A DNA stretch of 64,000 nt from Clostridiales bacterium (GTDB taxonomy: Bacteria > Bacillota > Clostridia > Christensenellales > Aristaeellaceae), in assembly GCA_004556155.1 (NCBI GenBank), contig SFIM01000005.1, positions 1 through 64,000 of the forward strand, written 5' to 3'. The notes below the pieces were generated by a model that was given only the letters and a program-made list of their open reading frames with translations, did no database searches and had not been told where the DNA came from. A program made the position numbers and the translations under genes. Positions 23,982-32,020 of the stretch are shown here, one piece after another (within the stretch, counting starts at the first letter, position 1; each line of letters begins with the position of its first letter).

Positions 23982-25034
23982 ATGGCAATTATCGCCCCCG
24001 ATATCGGTATTGATCTGGGCACTTCAAATACACTGGTCTATGTAAAGCACAAGGGCGTGGTGCTTAACGAGCCTACGCTGATGGTAGTAACCGGCGGCCA
24101 GAAGAAAAGCGTAAAGGCCTTTGGCGAGGACGCGCGCCTGATGCTGGGCCGCACCACGGGTGAATATCAATCAGTTCGCCCGCTTGAGGACGGCGTGATC
24201 AAAGATTACGATATGACCGAGTATATGCTGGAGTTCTTCATCCGCAAGGCCATTGGCATGTCTCGGCTTGTTCGCCCGCGCGGGCTGATTACCATCCCCA
24301 GCCGCGTCACGGCAATCGAACGCCGCGCCGTGCGTGAGGCTGCCGAGAATGCAGGAATCCGCAAGGGCGCGCTGCACCTGATTGAAAAGCCCTTTGCTGC
24401 GGCGCTGGGCTCCGGGCTGCCGGTGTTTGAGCCGCGCGGCAGCATGGTGGTGGATATCGGCGGCGGCACCACCGAGGTGGCGGTCATATCGCTGGGCGGT
24501 ATCGTGGTATCGCGCTCCGTGCGCGTGGGCGGCATTCGCATGGATGCGGCGATTATCAATTTTATCAAGCGTGAATTTAACATGCTGATCGGCGACCGCA
24601 CGGCCGAGGATGTAAAGTTTGACTTGGGTGCGGCTCTGCCCATGAACGATGTGCGCCGTGCATTTGTACGCGGCCGTGACCTGGTGACTAACCTACCGCA
24701 GACGGCGGAAATCACCTCTACCATGGTTTATGAGGCGCTCAAAGCGCCATGTCAGGCCATTCTGGCCGCCATCCAGTATGTGCTGGAGCGCACGCCGCCC
24801 GAGCTTGCAGGCGATGTGATGCGCAGCGGCATCCACCTGACCGGCGGCGGCGCGCTGCTGTGTGGCATGGATCGCTTTATCGCCACCGAGCTGGATATGC
24901 CTGTGCTGCTGGCTAAGGAGCCCATGGATTGCGCGGCGCTGGGCATTGGCCAGCTTGCTGAGGATTTGGAGCTATTGCAGCGCATGTGCCAGAGCGCCCC
25001 GCAGCGCGATGACGAGGAGGAAACCACCTTCTAA
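23982..25034 (+). CDS. mreB: Rod-shape actin homologue MreB
   Basis: MreB filaments guide lateral wall synthesis with MreC, MreD, PBP2 and RodA, all encoded next. The 350-residue protein has phosphate-1 DIGIDLGTSNTLVYV, ITIPSRVTAIERRAV, IEKPFAAALGSGLP, phosphate-2 MVVDIGGGTTEVAVISLGG and the adenosine motif HLTGGGALLCGMDRF. GGATG precedes a clear ATG. The gene order points to a rod-shaped cell. Confidence 0.97.
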   Translation: MAIIAPDIGIDLGTSNTLVYVKHKGVVLNEPTLMVVTGGQKKSVKAFGEDARLMLGRTTGEYQSVRPLEDGVIKDYDMTEYMLEFFIRKAIGMSRLVRPRGLITIPSRVTAIERRAVREAAENAGIRKGALHLIEKPFAAALGSGLPVFEPRGSMVVDIGGGTTEVAVISLGGIVVSRSVRVGGIRMDAAIINFIKREFNMLIGDRTAEDVKFDLGAALPMNDVRRAFVRGRDLVTNLPQTAEITSTMVYEALKAPCQAILAAIQYVLERTPPELAGDVMRSGIHLTGGGALLCGMDRFIATELDMPVLLAKEPMDCAALGIGQLAEDLELLQRMCQSAPQRDDEEETTF

Positions 25035-25060
25035 TTCTTTAGCATTTTCGGAGGAAACGC

Positions 25061-26371
25061 ATGCCCCTTAAATTGCCTCATAAAAAGAAAAAGGATAACG
25101 CCCCGCAGCAGGAAGCTGAAGCCACGGAGCAGCAAAGCGTAAAGCGCGGTGCCGGCAAAAAGAAGGATCATACCGAGGCCAAGCATCGCCTGCGCAACAC
25201 GGCTTTTGCGCTGATTGTGGTGGTGCTGCTGGGCGTAATCGGCTGCATGATCGCATCGCAGTTTTTCCCGGAAATCTCGGTGCTGGATCTGCCGCGCCGC
25301 GTGGTCGCCAATGTGATGCGCCCCGTGGAGGAGGCTTTTTCCTCCGGCACGGGCTGGTTCTTTGATTATGTAAAGCGGCTGAAGCTGCGCAGCAATATCG
25401 AGTATGAGTATGAAAAGCTCTATGAGCAGTATGACGATATGCTCAGCCAGGTTATGCGCGTGAACGAGCTGGAAAACCAGCTCAACGAGTATCAGGATCT
25501 GATGGACGAAATGCAGACCCACTCGCAGTTTGACGGCGTGCCCGCGCGCGTGATCGCCAGCGACAGCACCAACTATTTCTCCACCTTTACCATCAACGTC
25601 GGCACCAAGCAGGGCATTCAGAACTATATGGCTGTGGTTAAGTCCGGCGGTCTGGTAGGGTATACCTACGATGTAACCGAGACCACCGCCAAGGTGCAGT
25701 CTATCATCAGCAGCGATACCAGCATTTCCGCGCTGATTGAATCCACCCGCTACCAGGGCACCGTTAAAGGCACCCTGGGCGTAAATGGCGAGGCTATGTG
25801 CCGCATGTATTACCTGCGCGATAACCACCTGCCCCGCCAGGGTGATACGGTGGTTACCTCGGGTGTTGGCATGGAGTTCCCCAAGGGCATTCCCATCGGC
25901 GTGGTGCGCGAGAGCACGCGTGGCATGGAGGAGGGCAAGTCCTATGTAGTCATCGAGCCGATTGTGGACTTTGAGCGCATCGAGCATGTAATCGTCTACC
26001 GCTATACACCTTCCTATGCCGAGCAGGCGGAACAGCGCGATGGCAGCGACGGCCTGGTATCCTCCAGCCTGCCCACGGCGCGTCCTGTGCCTACCTTTAC
26101 GTTGGATGGCATCGGCGACTTTAACATAAGCGATACGCCCACGCCCAATCCCAATCAGGATGCGCAGCAAACGCCGACCCCTGATGAAACGCCTGCGCCG
26201 GGCGAAACTACCTTGCAGCCCGGTCAGACGCAGACCCCGCGGCCCACGGGCAACCTGTCCTATCAGGATGTTCCCGGTACGCCCACGCCTGAGCCTACGC
26301 CCACTCCCGAGCCCACGCCTTCGCCTACGCCCACCTTCTCGCTCAGCGATATGACCCAGGAGGCGGATTGA
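25061..26371 (+). CDS. mreC: Rod-shape protein MreC with long Pro/Thr-rich tail
   Basis: MreC links cytoplasmic MreB to the external wall machinery. The 436 residues show a basic N-terminal cytoplasmic segment (about 45 residues), one transmembrane helix (FALIVVVLLGVIGCMIASQFF), a coiled coil (YEYEKLYEQYDDMLSQVMRV), and the two beta barrels with PARVIASDSTNYFSTFTINVG and VTSGVGMEFPKGIPIG. The last 90 residues are low-complexity Thr/Pro/Glu repeats (TPTPEPTPTPEPTPSPTP) not found in the usual 280-300 residue MreC. mreD begins two bases after the stop. Confidence 0.94.
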   Translation: MPLKLPHKKKKDNAPQQEAEATEQQSVKRGAGKKKDHTEAKHRLRNTAFALIVVVLLGVIGCMIASQFFPEISVLDLPRRVVANVMRPVEEAFSSGTGWFFDYVKRLKLRSNIEYEYEKLYEQYDDMLSQVMRVNELENQLNEYQDLMDEMQTHSQFDGVPARVIASDSTNYFSTFTINVGTKQGIQNYMAVVKSGGLVGYTYDVTETTAKVQSIISSDTSISALIESTRYQGTVKGTLGVNGEAMCRMYYLRDNHLPRQGDTVVTSGVGMEFPKGIPIGVVRESTRGMEEGKSYVVIEPIVDFERIEHVIVYRYTPSYAEQAEQRDGSDGLVSSSLPTARPVPTFTLDGIGDFNISDTPTPNPNQDAQQTPTPDETPAPGETTLQPGQTQTPRPTGNLSYQDVPGTPTPEPTPTPEPTPSPTPTFSLSDMTQEAD

Positions 26372-26372
26372 T

Positions 26373-26939
26373 ATGCGCAAGGTGCTCAAGGCGCTGCTGC
26401 TGACGATCCTGGCCTATCTGTTTCAGGTGTGCGCCATGAATCAACTCAAAATCGGCGGCGTGGTTGCCAATCTTCTGGCGGTCAATATCGCCATATTGAC
26501 CGTATCCCTGGGCAAAAAATATGCCTTTGGTGCGTCCTGCGTCACCGGCATTCTGCTTGAGGTGATGACCTCAACTGTCGGCGGCTTTTATGCGGTGATC
26601 TATCCGGCGGTCAGCATGCTCTTTGCCCAGCTTTTCTCGGATATGAGCGATGAAAAGCGCGAAATACGCCGCAATCGCGAAAAGAACACCCGCGACGTCA
26701 ACCCGCACATCCGCATTCCGCTGGACGCCATGTGCATCTCCGCCGGAATCGAAACCATTCTGCTTACCTATCTTACGCTGTCGGGCGCGGAGCTTTCCGT
26801 GCGCCTGATTGCCCGCGCGCTGCTGTCTGTGGTCTATACCGGCGCGCTGGCCGTAGTATTGATGCTGCCCGTGCGCGCATTCCTGCGCATGTACGGCGGG
26901 CGCGTAAAACGCGCTCTGGTTGAAGGAGAACAGGAATAA
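26373..26939 (+). CDS. mreD: Rod-shape membrane protein MreD
   Basis: The 188-residue integral membrane protein has about five hydrophobic segments (LKALLLTILAYLFQVCAM, LLAVNIAILTVSLG, ASCVTGILLEVMTSTVGG and two near the C-terminus). MreD sequences vary widely; identity rests on topology and position between mreC and PBP2. The start has GGAGG within the mreC end. A charged loop (SDEKREIRRNREKNTRDVN) separates the two halves. Confidence 0.9.
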   Translation: MRKVLKALLLTILAYLFQVCAMNQLKIGGVVANLLAVNIAILTVSLGKKYAFGASCVTGILLEVMTSTVGGFYAVIYPAVSMLFAQLFSDMSDEKREIRRNREKNTRDVNPHIRIPLDAMCISAGIETILLTYLTLSGAELSVRLIARALLSVVYTGALAVVLMLPVRAFLRMYGGRVKRALVEGEQE

Positions 26940-26945
26940 ACAATC

Positions 26946-29459
26946 ATGAAGAAATCACACACCCTGCGCATTTTGCTGGCGCTGCTGGTCATCTTCGGCG
27001 CCTTCGCCTATATCGTTTACGGGCTTGCCCAGCTTCAGCTGGTCAAGGGCGAGGGCTACTCCGATTCCGCCGGCAGAAAGAGCATCAAAACCATCCGCAC
27101 CACCGGCAAGCGCGGTATGATTACCGACGCCGATTCCGTCATCCTGGCTATGACGGAGGACGTTTATAACGTCACCTTTTATCGCGATGCTTCCAAGAGC
27201 AAAAAGGCCGATTATCTCAATTATACCAAGTCCATCATCGAGGCCATTCAAATCATCGAAAAGTACGGCGGCGAGCTGTGCGTGGATTTTGTAATCGGCC
27301 GCGATGAAAACGGCATGTGGCAGTACCAGTTTGGCGACGGTATTTCCGAAGCTGCCTGGAACACCCGCAGCCAGCAGTGGCGCAGCAACCACTATATCAC
27401 CGAGACCAAATACGACGATCCCGAGGTCGCCTATCAATTCTTGTACGGCCGCTATCAGTTTGCGCAGCTGAATCAGGTTCCCGACGAGGAAACGGTGCTC
27501 AAGGTGATGGCCATCTACAATGAAATGCAGATGAACCTGTACAATTCTCTGCCTGTGGTCATCGCCAAGGACGTCAGCTACGCCACGGTATCGGAGATCG
27601 AAGGCCGCAGCATGATGCTGGATGGCTTTGCCATCGAGATCGGCTCCAAGCGCGTTTATCCGCGCGGCTCCCTGGCCTCGCAGGTCATCGGCTATGTCGG
27701 CCCCATCTCTTCCTATGAAACCTATTACAGCGAGCTGGAGCCGCAGGGCTACAAGCTGACCGATACCATCGGCAAGGACGGCATCGAGGCCAGCATGGAA
27801 AGCTGGCTGACAGAGAACATCTCCTCCCGTTCCGGCACCCGCATTATGGAAAAGGACAGCAACGGCAAGCTGACCCGCGAGATTTCTTCTTCCGAGCCGC
27901 AGGACGGCAACAACGTCAAGCTGACCATCATCGCCAGCTATCAGCAGGCTGCTGAGCGTGCCATTGAGGATAACGTCCGCACCGTGCGCTCCGATCAGGA
28001 ATCCAAGATGGCCGAAGCTAACTGGCTGGAGACCAACAAGGAAAAGCTGAACGAGCGCGATTGGGACAAGTATCCGCTGCAATTAGCCGATACGGGCGTA
28101 TTTCTGGTATTGGATGTTGACAATGGTAACGTGCTGGCCATGGCGCAGTATCCCACCTACGATCTGAACGCGCTGATCGCCGGCGGCGAGGAGGCTGCCT
28201 CCATCCTGACCGACGAGCGCAACGTGATGATGAACTACGCCATCCAGCAGCGCGCCGAGCCTGGCTCCGTATTCAAAATGGTGACGGCGCTTGCCGCGCT
28301 GGTCAACAATAAAATCACCCCGATTACCACCATCAGCGATATGGGCCCCTATACAGCATATACCAAGAACAAAAGCGAAGCGCCCACCTGCTGGGCTAAT
28401 AAAGCCGTTCGTAACAGCAGGCACAAGAACCTGACTATCATCGGCGGCCTTTCCAACTCCTGCAACTATTTCTTCTATGAGCTTGGACATCGCCTGTATG
28501 GCGACAGCGGCAGTACGCTGCTGTATCAGTACTCGGTCGATATTGGCCTGACCAGCAAAACCGGCATCGATCTGCCCGGCGAAAAGCGCGGCATCGTGGG
28601 CAACCAGACCATGCTGTACGATTCCACGGTTTCCCTGGATGAGCAGCGCACCTGGCAGCCCATGCTGGTGGCGGCCAAGGTGAAGCAGCATTTGCAGAAT
28701 GTTGGCGCCAAATATGGCGTTTCCTATGATGAAACGCGCCTGAACAAGTGCGTGAAGCGCCTAATGGATATGGCTGTATCCACCGGTCAGGATAAGTGGG
28801 TTAGCTCCATTCAGCCCATTCTGATGGAAGAATTGAACATGACCCGCGATATCGTTATCCTGAGCGCCACGGTAAGCGATATCTTCATTTACCTGAACGA
28901 TATCAAATGGGGCGGCAGCATGGAAATTCAGACCGCCATCGGACAGGGCATCACGATGGTTACGCCCGTCGCCATGTCCCGCTATATCGCGGCTCTTGCC
29001 AACGGCGGCGTCGTGTGGAACGTAAACATCATTGATTCCATCATTTCGCCTGAGGGCGAGGTTATCTCCAAGCGCAAGGCCAGCCGCTTCAACACCCTGG
29101 AGGGCGTGGCGGAATATCTGCCCTACATCAAGGAAGGTATGAAGGGCGTGGTAGACGATTCCGGTACTGCTGGCAGACAGTTTAATGGCTGGAAATATGA
29201 AAAACAGATTTGGGCTAAAACCGGTACGTCTCAGGTGACGATCGGTAAGATCAAGCTGGATCTGGAGAACAACGCATGGTTCTGCGCGCTGACGCCCTAT
29301 GAGCAAGCCGAAATCGCCATCGTGTGCTTTATCCCGAATGGCTACGCCGGCGGCCGAGCGGCAACGGCTGTAAAGGAATTTATCACCTGGTGGATGGACG
29401 AGCAAACCAAGGATACCGGCGAGATGGCTGTTGTATCGGGCAACGAATTGATGCCCTAA
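26946..29459 (+). CDS. mrdA: Penicillin-binding protein 2 (class B transpeptidase, elongation type)
   Basis: Monofunctional transpeptidase that cross-links side-wall peptidoglycan together with RodA. The 837 residues begin with a membrane anchor (ILLALLVIFGAFAYIVYGLA), then a pedestal domain (GMITDADSVILAM) and the transpeptidase with SxxK SVFK (Ser441), SNSCN, and KTGTS (Lys758). It is longer than the 600-700 residues usual for PBP2, mostly through an expanded linker and an insert between the SxN and KTG motifs. It sits between mreD and minD. Confidence 0.93.
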   Translation: MKKSHTLRILLALLVIFGAFAYIVYGLAQLQLVKGEGYSDSAGRKSIKTIRTTGKRGMITDADSVILAMTEDVYNVTFYRDASKSKKADYLNYTKSIIEAIQIIEKYGGELCVDFVIGRDENGMWQYQFGDGISEAAWNTRSQQWRSNHYITETKYDDPEVAYQFLYGRYQFAQLNQVPDEETVLKVMAIYNEMQMNLYNSLPVVIAKDVSYATVSEIEGRSMMLDGFAIEIGSKRVYPRGSLASQVIGYVGPISSYETYYSELEPQGYKLTDTIGKDGIEASMESWLTENISSRSGTRIMEKDSNGKLTREISSSEPQDGNNVKLTIIASYQQAAERAIEDNVRTVRSDQESKMAEANWLETNKEKLNERDWDKYPLQLADTGVFLVLDVDNGNVLAMAQYPTYDLNALIAGGEEAASILTDERNVMMNYAIQQRAEPGSVFKMVTALAALVNNKITPITTISDMGPYTAYTKNKSEAPTCWANKAVRNSRHKNLTIIGGLSNSCNYFFYELGHRLYGDSGSTLLYQYSVDIGLTSKTGIDLPGEKRGIVGNQTMLYDSTVSLDEQRTWQPMLVAAKVKQHLQNVGAKYGVSYDETRLNKCVKRLMDMAVSTGQDKWVSSIQPILMEELNMTRDIVILSATVSDIFIYLNDIKWGGSMEIQTAIGQGITMVTPVAMSRYIAALANGGVVWNVNIIDSIISPEGEVISKRKASRFNTLEGVAEYLPYIKEGMKGVVDDSGTAGRQFNGWKYEKQIWAKTGTSQVTIGKIKLDLENNAWFCALTPYEQAEIAIVCFIPNGYAGGRAATAVKEFITWWMDEQTKDTGEMAVVSGNELMP

Positions 29460-29477
29460 CGCTATAAAGGAAAGAAA

Positions 29478-30266
29478 ATGGGAAAAATCATAGCGCTTGC
29501 CGCCGGAAAAGGCGGCACCGGAAAAACGCTGCTGACGGCGGCGCTGGGGGAAAGGCTGGCCGCGCGCGGAGAGCAGGTGTGCCTGCTGGACGCCTGCGCC
29601 GGCCTGCGCGGATTGGATCTTAGCCTGGGACTCCAGGATCAGATGGTCTTTGACTGGCTGGATTTATCGCGTGAGGACTGCGCCATGGAGCAGGCGCTGC
29701 TGCGCGGCGTGGGGGAAGGGCAGCCATATCTTCTGGCTGCGCCGCAGGATCTGCTGCCGGAGGATGTCGATATTGCCCAGCTTCAAAAGCTGCTGACCCG
29801 ACTGCAAAAGCGCTTTGATTATGTGCTGATTGACACGCCCAGCGGCATCGGCAGCCTGACGCGCAGCCTGTGCGCCATGGCGGATGAAACGGTGCTGATT
29901 ACCACGATGGACGACGCCTCGCAGCGCGGCACAGAGCGCCTTTCCGCCCTGCTGCGCGAGGCGCAGCCCGAGGCCATCATCAGCCTGATTATCAATCGGC
30001 TGCTGCCTGCCAAACGCAGACAGGATGACCCGGAGGCTGCTGCGGCGGCGCTGTCCGGCTACCTGGATTTACCACTCTACGCTGCGATACGCTTAGACGA
30101 TACCATCGGCAGCGTTGACGCGCGCAAAGCCGCCGCCCAGGCTGCGCGCAGTCCGCAATGGCTGACCGCGCTGGAGCAGGCGGCAGATCGACTTTGCGGC
30201 AGCGATACGCCGCTTAAGCAAGATCGCGTAAGGAGGAAACTGTGGCTTTCTCGCATAAAAGGATGA
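29478..30266 (+). CDS. minD: MinD-like septum-site ATPase
   Basis: A 262-residue ParA/MinD ATPase with the deviant Walker A GKGGTGKTLLTAALGE (residues 10-25), LLDACAGLRGLDLSLG, and YVLIDTPSGIG switch II. The C-terminal VRRKLWLSRIKG could form the amphipathic membrane-binding helix of MinD. No minC or minE lies nearby. The gene is between PBP2 and rodA and its end overlaps rodA by 25 bases; minD in this cluster is common in Clostridia. Another MinD/ParA-type role cannot be excluded. Confidence 0.83.
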   Translation: MGKIIALAAGKGGTGKTLLTAALGERLAARGEQVCLLDACAGLRGLDLSLGLQDQMVFDWLDLSREDCAMEQALLRGVGEGQPYLLAAPQDLLPEDVDIAQLQKLLTRLQKRFDYVLIDTPSGIGSLTRSLCAMADETVLITTMDDASQRGTERLSALLREAQPEAIISLIINRLLPAKRRQDDPEAAAAALSGYLDLPLYAAIRLDDTIGSVDARKAAAQAARSPQWLTALEQAADRLCGSDTPLKQDRVRRKLWLSRIKG

Positions 30267-31525
30267 GCTTTCACCAAGGCTCGGGCGCGATAACCTCCAC
30301 GGAGGATCGCCGTACGCGGGCGCATTTGGATATCCCGCTGCTGATTATCACCTACGCGCTGGCCGTTTTCGGCGTGTACTGCATCGCCATTGCCACCTTT
30401 AATCCCGATAAGGGCACGGATTTGTCGGTACTGAATTACATTCTTAATTCCAGCTCCGCCTCTTGGCAGGCCATTTTCTGCCTTGTTTCGCCCATCGTTC
30501 TGGGCTTTCTGGTGGCCATTCCATATGAGCTGCTGCGCATTCAGGGCCGGCTGGTTTACTATGGCATTGTAGGCCTGCTGATTCTGGCGCTGTTTTCTCA
30601 GGCCATTTCGGGCGTAACGGCGTGGATTCCCATCGGTAAGGGTCGTACCATTCAGCCGGCCGAGTTTATCAAAATCGGCATCATCCTGATGATGGCGCGC
30701 AGCCTGTCCAACACCGATAAGCCCTTTGGCACCATGCGCAATGCGGCGTATAACCTGGGCATCTTCCTGCTGCCTGCTGGTTTGACGCTGCTGCAGGGTG
30801 AGTTGGGCTCCGTGCTGGTCATGTGCGTAATCTTCTATGTGATGCTCTACTTTGCCGATACCGAGACGTGGGTGCTGATCACCATTCTGGTACTGGCTGT
30901 GGTAGGCATCGGCGCAATCCTGGGGTATATGATGGTTAGCGGTTCGGAAAGCTACCGTCTCAAGCGCATTCTTTCCTTCCTGGATCCGCAGGCCTATTAC
31001 AACAGCGCAGGCTATCAGATTCTCAATTCCCAATTGGCCATTGGCTCGGGCGGCAAGACGGGCATCGGCACCTTTGTGGTGGGTTCGCTGAGCCAGCTGA
31101 ACTACGTGCCCGAGGACTGGACGGACTTTATTTTTTCCGCTGTGGGCGAAGCCTTCGGATTTGTCGGCTGCATCGGTGTGATCATTGCATATCTTTTGCT
31201 GATGCTGCGCATGCTGTATTTGGCACACTTCACCATGGATCGCTTTGGCAGGCTGATTATCGTGGGGGTTATGGCCATGTTCTTTTCTCACGTAATCGAG
31301 AATATCGGCATGACCATCGGCGTGCTGCCCATCACCGGCATCCCGCTGCCGTTTATCAGCTACGGCGGCTCCAACTTTGTTACCAACATGGCGGGCATCG
31401 GCCTGGTGCTGAATGTGGTCAAGAATCGTTCCAGCGCGACGGCAATCAACACGCCGCTTATGCTGCGCAATCAGCGCGGTTCCTGGTGGCGGCGCGGTAA
31501 GCATGCCAAACAGAGCACCCTGTAA
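30242..31525 (+). CDS. rodA: Peptidoglycan glycosyltransferase RodA (FtsW/RodA/SpoVE family)
   Basis: SEDS polymerase that builds glycan strands from lipid II with PBP2. The 427-residue protein has about ten membrane helices and the family motifs IPIGKGRTIQPAEFIKIG, the EDWTDFIFSAVGEAFGFVG loop and GIPLPFISYGGSNF near the C-terminus. The start is GTG with AAGGAGG at ideal distance. Last gene of the mre cluster; given the neighbours it is RodA rather than FtsW or SpoVE. Confidence 0.93.
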   Translation: MAFSHKRMSFHQGSGAITSTEDRRTRAHLDIPLLIITYALAVFGVYCIAIATFNPDKGTDLSVLNYILNSSSASWQAIFCLVSPIVLGFLVAIPYELLRIQGRLVYYGIVGLLILALFSQAISGVTAWIPIGKGRTIQPAEFIKIGIILMMARSLSNTDKPFGTMRNAAYNLGIFLLPAGLTLLQGELGSVLVMCVIFYVMLYFADTETWVLITILVLAVVGIGAILGYMMVSGSESYRLKRILSFLDPQAYYNSAGYQILNSQLAIGSGGKTGIGTFVVGSLSQLNYVPEDWTDFIFSAVGEAFGFVGCIGVIIAYLLLMLRMLYLAHFTMDRFGRLIIVGVMAMFFSHVIENIGMTIGVLPITGIPLPFISYGGSNFVTNMAGIGLVLNVVKNRSSATAINTPLMLRNQRGSWWRRGKHAKQSTL

Positions 31526-31554
31526 AAGGGGAAATCCTTTCTGAAAAATAGATC

Positions 31555-31600
31555 TCCAACTATTCGCAAAAGGCATCTTTTACGAATAGTTGGATTACTT
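31555..31600. repeat. 18-bp-arm palindrome, dif-like or terminator, after rodA
   Basis: Arms TCCAACTATTCGCAAAAG (31555-31572) and CTTTTACGAATAGTTGGA (31577-31594) pair with one mismatch around GCAT. Read as recombinase sites, two 11-base arms (31561-31571, 31578-31588) flank a 6-base centre, the geometry of a dif site. Read as RNA, it is a hairpin followed by TTACTTTTT and could end the mre-rod transcript. An exact 16-base copy of one arm recurs at 31989-32004 before the recombinase gene. Confidence 0.6.
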
Positions 31601-31957
31601 TTTGGGTGTTTTAAAGGGGGTGGAGTGCTTGCGCTGATGTAGCGTCCTTGCCTGGCACAATGCACGGCGAAACGTAATGGTTGTGCTGCTTTATGATGGA
31701 TATCGTGCTGTGTTCCGGTAAAGCTTTTTAATTTGTATTAAACCCCCAATGATCCTTATTCTTGTTTGCCTAAACCATCTATCTGCTTAGTTAACGTTAT
31801 ATATCGTGGAGGTTTGCTTTTTTACTTCAATTCAAGTGCAACAGCTTCCTGGATGGCCCTGGGCTATCAATGTGCTGTTCGAGCTGCGCTTGCTTTTCGG
31901 CTTTCTCTATCCATTTCCATACAGTTCCATACAGCCATTTTCCCTGCCGCTTGTGGG
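31601..31957. other. Non-coding stretch between rodA and the tyrosine recombinase
   Basis: No reading frame here has a plausible ribosome site and protein-like composition; the 79-codon frame at 31766 has neither. Features seen: TTCAATTCAAGTGCAACA near 31825-31842, which faintly recalls IS30-type ends, and a tandem CCATACAG repeat near 31916-31934. A decayed insertion is possible but unproven. Confidence 0.4.
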
Positions 31958-31986
31958 TTGACAATCGTAATGGATCGTAGTATCAT
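31958..31986 (+). promoter_or_regulatory. SigA promoter of the tyrosine recombinase operon
   Basis: TTGACA (31958-31963), 17-base spacer, TATCAT (31981-31986). Transcription would start near 31993, inside the repeat copy at 31988-32007. Confidence 0.75.
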
Positions 31987-31987
31987 G

Positions 31988-32007
31988 TCTTTTGCGAATA
32001 GTTGAAT
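31988..32007. repeat. Third copy of the palindrome arm, at the recombinase transcription start
   Basis: TCTTTTGCGAATAGTTGAAT matches 31576-31595 at 18 of 20 positions in direct orientation, and 16 consecutive bases (31989-32004) are the exact reverse complement of 31557-31572. It overlaps the predicted start site, so bound protein could repress the recombinase. Confidence 0.7.
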
Positions 32008-32020
32008 GGAGGAAAATGCT

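Noticed and set aside
31823..31845. IS30-like terminal sequence in the rodA-recombinase gap
   Set aside because: Only a short resemblance to TTCAA..GTGCAACA ends; no transposase remnant or matching second end could be read on either strand.
31766..32005. A 79-codon frame before the recombinase
   Set aside because: No ribosome site, mixed composition, and it overlaps the recombinase promoter and repeat.
31555..32007. CRISPR array
   Set aside because: Three copies of one motif in mixed orientation with unequal spacing are not a CRISPR; no cas genes or regular spacers occur in the window.
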